Assembly (NCBI GenBank): GCA_035533375.1 | Contig: DATLTV010000059.1 | Span: 1 to 7,053 of the forward strand | Direction of reading: 5' to 3' | Length of the DNA: 7,053 bases | Origin: DATLTV01 sp035533375 | GTDB taxonomy: Bacteria; Patescibacteriota; Minisyncoccia; UBA6257; 2-01-FULL-56-20 | Shown here: piece by piece, positions 5,333-7,053 of the stretch | Layout of the letters: every line of letters begins with the position of its first letter | Position numbering within the stretch: the stretch's first letter is position 1 | The notes under the pieces: generated by a model | Told to the model about the DNA's origin: nothing | What the model saw: only the letters and a program-made list of their open reading frames with translations | The model's database searches: none | Program-made: the position numbers and the translations under genes

Positions 5333-5800
5333 TTATGGCACGCAATTGAACGGATTACCGGCAAATCCCTGGACATAATTGCCGACGTTGAAGAAATTCA
5401 CGAAAGTGGCGACGATGATATAGGCGGTGAGCGTGATTAAAAGACCAATGAGCGTTCCCGTGAGAATCTTTTTTCCCTGCTGAAGCCGGCTCGGATCGCC
5501 GCTCGCGATCATGATCGTGATGCCGCCCCAGGCGAAAAGCACGGGTGTCGCGATGAAAATGACGACGCTCTCGCCGAAAGAAAGGATATTTTCGATCGTT
5601 TGAAGGAGGTCGCAGAGGCTTGTGCAAGTGAGACCCGTGCAGGACACGAGTCCTGCCGGATTGCCATTCACGGCTTGCCCCCAATAGCCCGTGGGCCAGA
5701 TACCCGGCATCTGGTATTTCGTCGCCGCCGATGCGACGAGCGGCACGAAAGAAAATCCCACAAGAACGGCGAGTGAAGTTATGGCGAGAACGCGGCGCAT
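5333..5800 (-). CDS. TrbC/VirB2-like pilin family protein, 155 aa (first gene of cluster)
   Basis: A signal peptide at about 1-26 (VASA-type site) is followed by an aromatic and Gly-rich mature start (YQMPGIWPTGYWGQ, 29-42) with Cys54, Cys59 and Cys63. Membrane segment 1 is at about 77-99, the loop reads IASGDPSRLQQGKK (98-111), and segment 2 is at about 113-136. The tail 137-155 ends with Cys153. The longer N-terminal region sets it apart from the 115-124-aa paralogs. It leads the minus-strand cluster and is followed 15 nt later by the 271-aa fusion. A perfect -10 hexamer TATAAT lies 13 nt before the ATG, with no Shine-Dalgarno site, so its mRNA leader would be only about 6 nt. Filament or secretion-channel subunit by family; exact role unknown. 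Confidence 0.84.
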   Translation of the reverse strand: MRRVLAITSLAVLVGFSFVPLVASAATKYQMPGIWPTGYWGQAVNGNPAGLVSCTGLTCTSLCDLLQTIENILSFGESVVIFIATPVLFAWGGITIMIASGDPSRLQQGKKILTGTLIGLLITLTAYIIVATFVNFFNVGNYVQGFAGNPFNCVP

Positions 5801-5812
5801 GGTGTTAGTTCA

Positions 5813-5818
5813 ATTATA
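5813..5818 (-). promoter_or_regulatory. Candidate -10 element of the pilin cluster
   Basis: TATAAT on the minus strand, preceded by GTG, ends 13 nt before the ATG of the 155-aa gene. The -35 position falls in a GC-rich palindrome and shows no consensus hexamer. If used, transcription would start about 6 nt before the start codon. This is the only good promoter candidate for the whole cluster's 5' end. Confidence 0.45.
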
Positions 5819-5837
5819 CACTATTCGATGCGCGTCG

Positions 5838-5910
5838 CCCCGGCGAAGGCCGGGGTCCGTGCTTCCAAAAACATTTATTTAAAGCACGGATCCCGGGCCA
5901 AGCCCGGGAT
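5838..5910. repeat. Composite of three nested or adjacent palindromes (REP/BIME-like)
   Basis: CCCCGGC (5838-5844) pairs with GCCGGGG (5849-5855) around GAAG. TCCGTGCTT (5856-5864) pairs perfectly with AAGCACGGA (5882-5890) around a 17-nt A/T-rich loop. TCCCGGGC (5891-5898) pairs with GCCCGGGA (5902-5909) around CAA, followed by TGAC. Two GC palindromes thus flank a stem in mirror arrangement, as in dispersed REP pairs. It lies just upstream of the first pilin gene. Confidence 0.75.
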
Positions 5911-5920
5911 GACAACGGAG

Positions 5921-5964
5921 GCGAAGGATCTCCACGGAGATTCCTCGCAGAGATCGAATGACGG
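5921..5964. repeat. Probable dispersed intergenic repeat unit
   Basis: Contains ATCTCC/GGAGAT (5928-5933 with 5936-5941) and a following CCTCGCAGAGATCGAATGAC (5943-5962). This wording is typical of short dispersed repeats ending in ATGAC. It is recognised by pattern only, and no second copy lies in this window. Confidence 0.35.
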
Positions 5965-5995
5965 GCGAGGGACATAAATCATCCCCCTGGAGCCT

Positions 5996-6017
5996 GCCCC
6001 GTACCGCGATACGAGGC
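5996..6017. repeat. REP-like palindrome, sister copy of the one inside the 140-aa pilin gene
   Basis: GCCCCGTA (5996-6003) pairs with TACGAGGC (6010-6017) around CCGCGA, with one mismatch. Positions 5997-6017 match the reverse strand of 3492-3512 at 19 of 21 positions. It lies 21 nt beyond the stop of the solute-binding protein gene; there is no T-run, so it is not an intrinsic terminator. Confidence 0.65.
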
Positions 6018-6037
6018 GGAGGACGACGATAGGGCTA

Positions 6038-7053
6038 CTACTGATTCCCTTTCATAAGCTGCGATACCTGCGCTTCCGCCTGGCCAAGCGCCGTGTTTGA
6101 ATTGGCGGCGCCGACGAGTACGTCCCGGATCGCTCCGTTCATGATGTCGTTGATCTGCGCGTCATCCGCTTCGTACCACGACCGCGCGGTGAGCGCCTGC
6201 TTCGCGAAAATGCCGAAGTCGGGATTGTTCTCGTTCACGGCGATCGCCGCGCGCAAAGCCGGCGGCCGGTGGCCTGCGTACATCGTGGCGCTTTCACCGT
6301 TCGTCGCCGCATAGATCGCGAAATCCCAGGCATGAAACTGGTCCTTGCTCTGCTTCGAAACGGCAAGTGCTTCATAGCTCGGAAAGTTCACCGCGTTATC
6401 CGGCGCGACCTGCGGCATCGGCGCGACCGCGAAATTGAGGAAGGGAGCCTTGTTCTTGATCGTAGCGAGCGCCGACTGGTAATCGAAGATCATCGCCGTC
6501 TGACCCGCCGCGAAACTGTCGATCGAATCCGTCTGGCCCTCGTTCCAGGTGTAATAGGGCGAGGTCGCGTTCGCAAACTGCAGATAAAAATTGAATGCCG
6601 TCGCGCCGGAGGAACCCGACTCCTGCGTCGTCTGCGCAAACGTGGCCGTGGTCAAGTCGGCGCTCGTCATTGTCGCTCCGTTCTGCATCATGAGCAGCTC
6701 GAGAATGTCCGTCGCGTGATCCACGGTTTTTCCCGTGCCGCCGATCGCGGCCGCCGCGCGCGCGATCTGTCCGTTCGCTCCCACCTGCCGCAGTGCGGCG
6801 ACGTCCGTCTGAAAATCGCTCCAGGTCGCGGGCGGCGAAACAATTCCCGCCTGGTCAAAGAGATCGCGATTATAAATCAGAGCAAGCGTGTCCATGTAGA
6901 GCGGCATGGCGTAGATCTGTCCGTTCGAAACAAGATCTTCCTCCGCCGCCTGCGGGAAGTCGGCGCGGAACTGCGTGATCGTGAAATTCGGAAAATCCAC
7001 GGGGCTCAGCGCGACGAGCTTGTTCTGCATTTTCGGCAATTCGTGATTTCCTA
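6038..7053 (-). CDS. ABC-type extracellular solute-binding protein (carbohydrate type), 5' end missing
   Basis: Only the C-terminal 337 residues are in the window. The frame stays open to the right edge (residues GNHELPKMQNK at the cut), so the true start and signal peptide lie outside; TTG at 7039 or ATG at 7030 should not be taken as starts. Diagnostic stretches include NGQIYAMPLYMDTLALIYNR, a family-1 solute-binding (MalE/UgpB-like) signature, followed by DLFDQAG and PPATWSDF. Further on are FAAGQTAMIFDYQSA, YEALAVSKQSKD with AWDFAIY (seen in sugar-binding proteins), and a helical C-terminus ending QLMKGNQ. Family members capture sugars or other small solutes outside the membrane and hand them to an ABC permease. 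No permease or ATPase gene is in view, so the substrate is unknown. A 237-nt repeat-rich gap separates it from the pilin cluster, so co-transcription is doubtful. Confidence 0.9.
   Translation of the reverse strand, partial: GNHELPKMQNKLVALSPVDFPNFTITQFRADFPQAAEEDLVSNGQIYAMPLYMDTLALIYNRDLFDQAGIVSPPATWSDFQTDVAALRQVGANGQIARAAAAIGGTGKTVDHATDILELLMMQNGATMTSADLTTATFAQTTQESGSSGATAFNFYLQFANATSPYYTWNEGQTDSIDSFAAGQTAMIFDYQSALATIKNKAPFLNFAVAPMPQVAPDNAVNFPSYEALAVSKQSKDQFHAWDFAIYAATNGESATMYAGHRPPALRAAIAVNENNPDFGIFAKQALTARSWYEADDAQINDIMNGAIRDVLVGAANSNTALGQAEAQVSQLMKGNQ

Noticed and set aside
1..7053. CRISPR arrays, tRNA or rRNA genes, insertion sequences
   Set aside because: No regularly spaced direct repeats, no cloverleaf or rRNA signatures, and no transposase-like protein were seen on either strand.
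42..7053. Recoded TGA (code 25, as in Gracilibacteria)
   Set aside because: TGA ends several genes at sensible places followed by terminators or new starts, so the standard bacterial code fits.

Overview
The window looks like a piece of an uncultured Patescibacteria (CPR) genome, most likely a Parcubacteria-type lineage. This is inferred from the gene set (a tandem run of small TrbC/VirB2-like pilins, a one-pass membrane protein of a style I associate with that group, and a carbohydrate-type solute-binding protein) and from intergenic GC-rich palindromes. It does not rest on any marker gene. TGA ends several genes and is not read through, so the standard bacterial code fits.

Layout. Positions 42-2014 (+) hold a two-gene operon of unrecognised function: a 274-aa mostly soluble protein and a 383-aa polytopic membrane protein with a Cys-containing C-terminal domain. 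The two overlap by ATGA, both have strong Shine-Dalgarno sites, and a textbook terminator follows. Positions 2015-2254 are a converging-transcription zone: that terminator, a perfect 12-bp hairpin with a GCAA loop, a possible 13-codon micro-ORF, and a perfect 15-bp bidirectional terminator. Positions 2255-5800 (-) hold seven genes read right to left: 155, 271, 164, 115, 140, 124 and 120 aa. Six are VirB2/TrbC-like: signal peptide, two membrane segments, and a short loop with a Gly-Asp/Asn-Pro/Ser/Glu-Glu/Ser-Lys/Arg type motif. The 271-aa member carries a C-terminal Cys-rich domain with peptidase M15-like zinc-ligand spacing. Positions 5801-6037 are a mosaic of dispersed palindromes. Positions 6038-7053 (-) hold the 3' part of an ABC-type extracellular solute-binding protein, cut by the window edge.

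How the genes may work together. The minus-strand cluster probably encodes envelope filament or conjugation-like surface-structure subunits. Five of the six pilins have a cysteine before membrane segment 1 and another after segment 2, which suggests disulfide closure of each subunit. The M15-like fusion would place a peptidoglycan-binding or peptidoglycan-cleaving module on one subunit. No VirB4/VirD4 ATPase, secretin or other assembly gene is present here, so the machine itself is not shown. The most unusual points are the in-frame palindromic insertion in the leader of the 140-aa pilin, the pilin-M15-like fusion, the shared Cys-pair pattern, and the lack of Shine-Dalgarno sites in the minus-strand genes when compared with the plus-strand pair.
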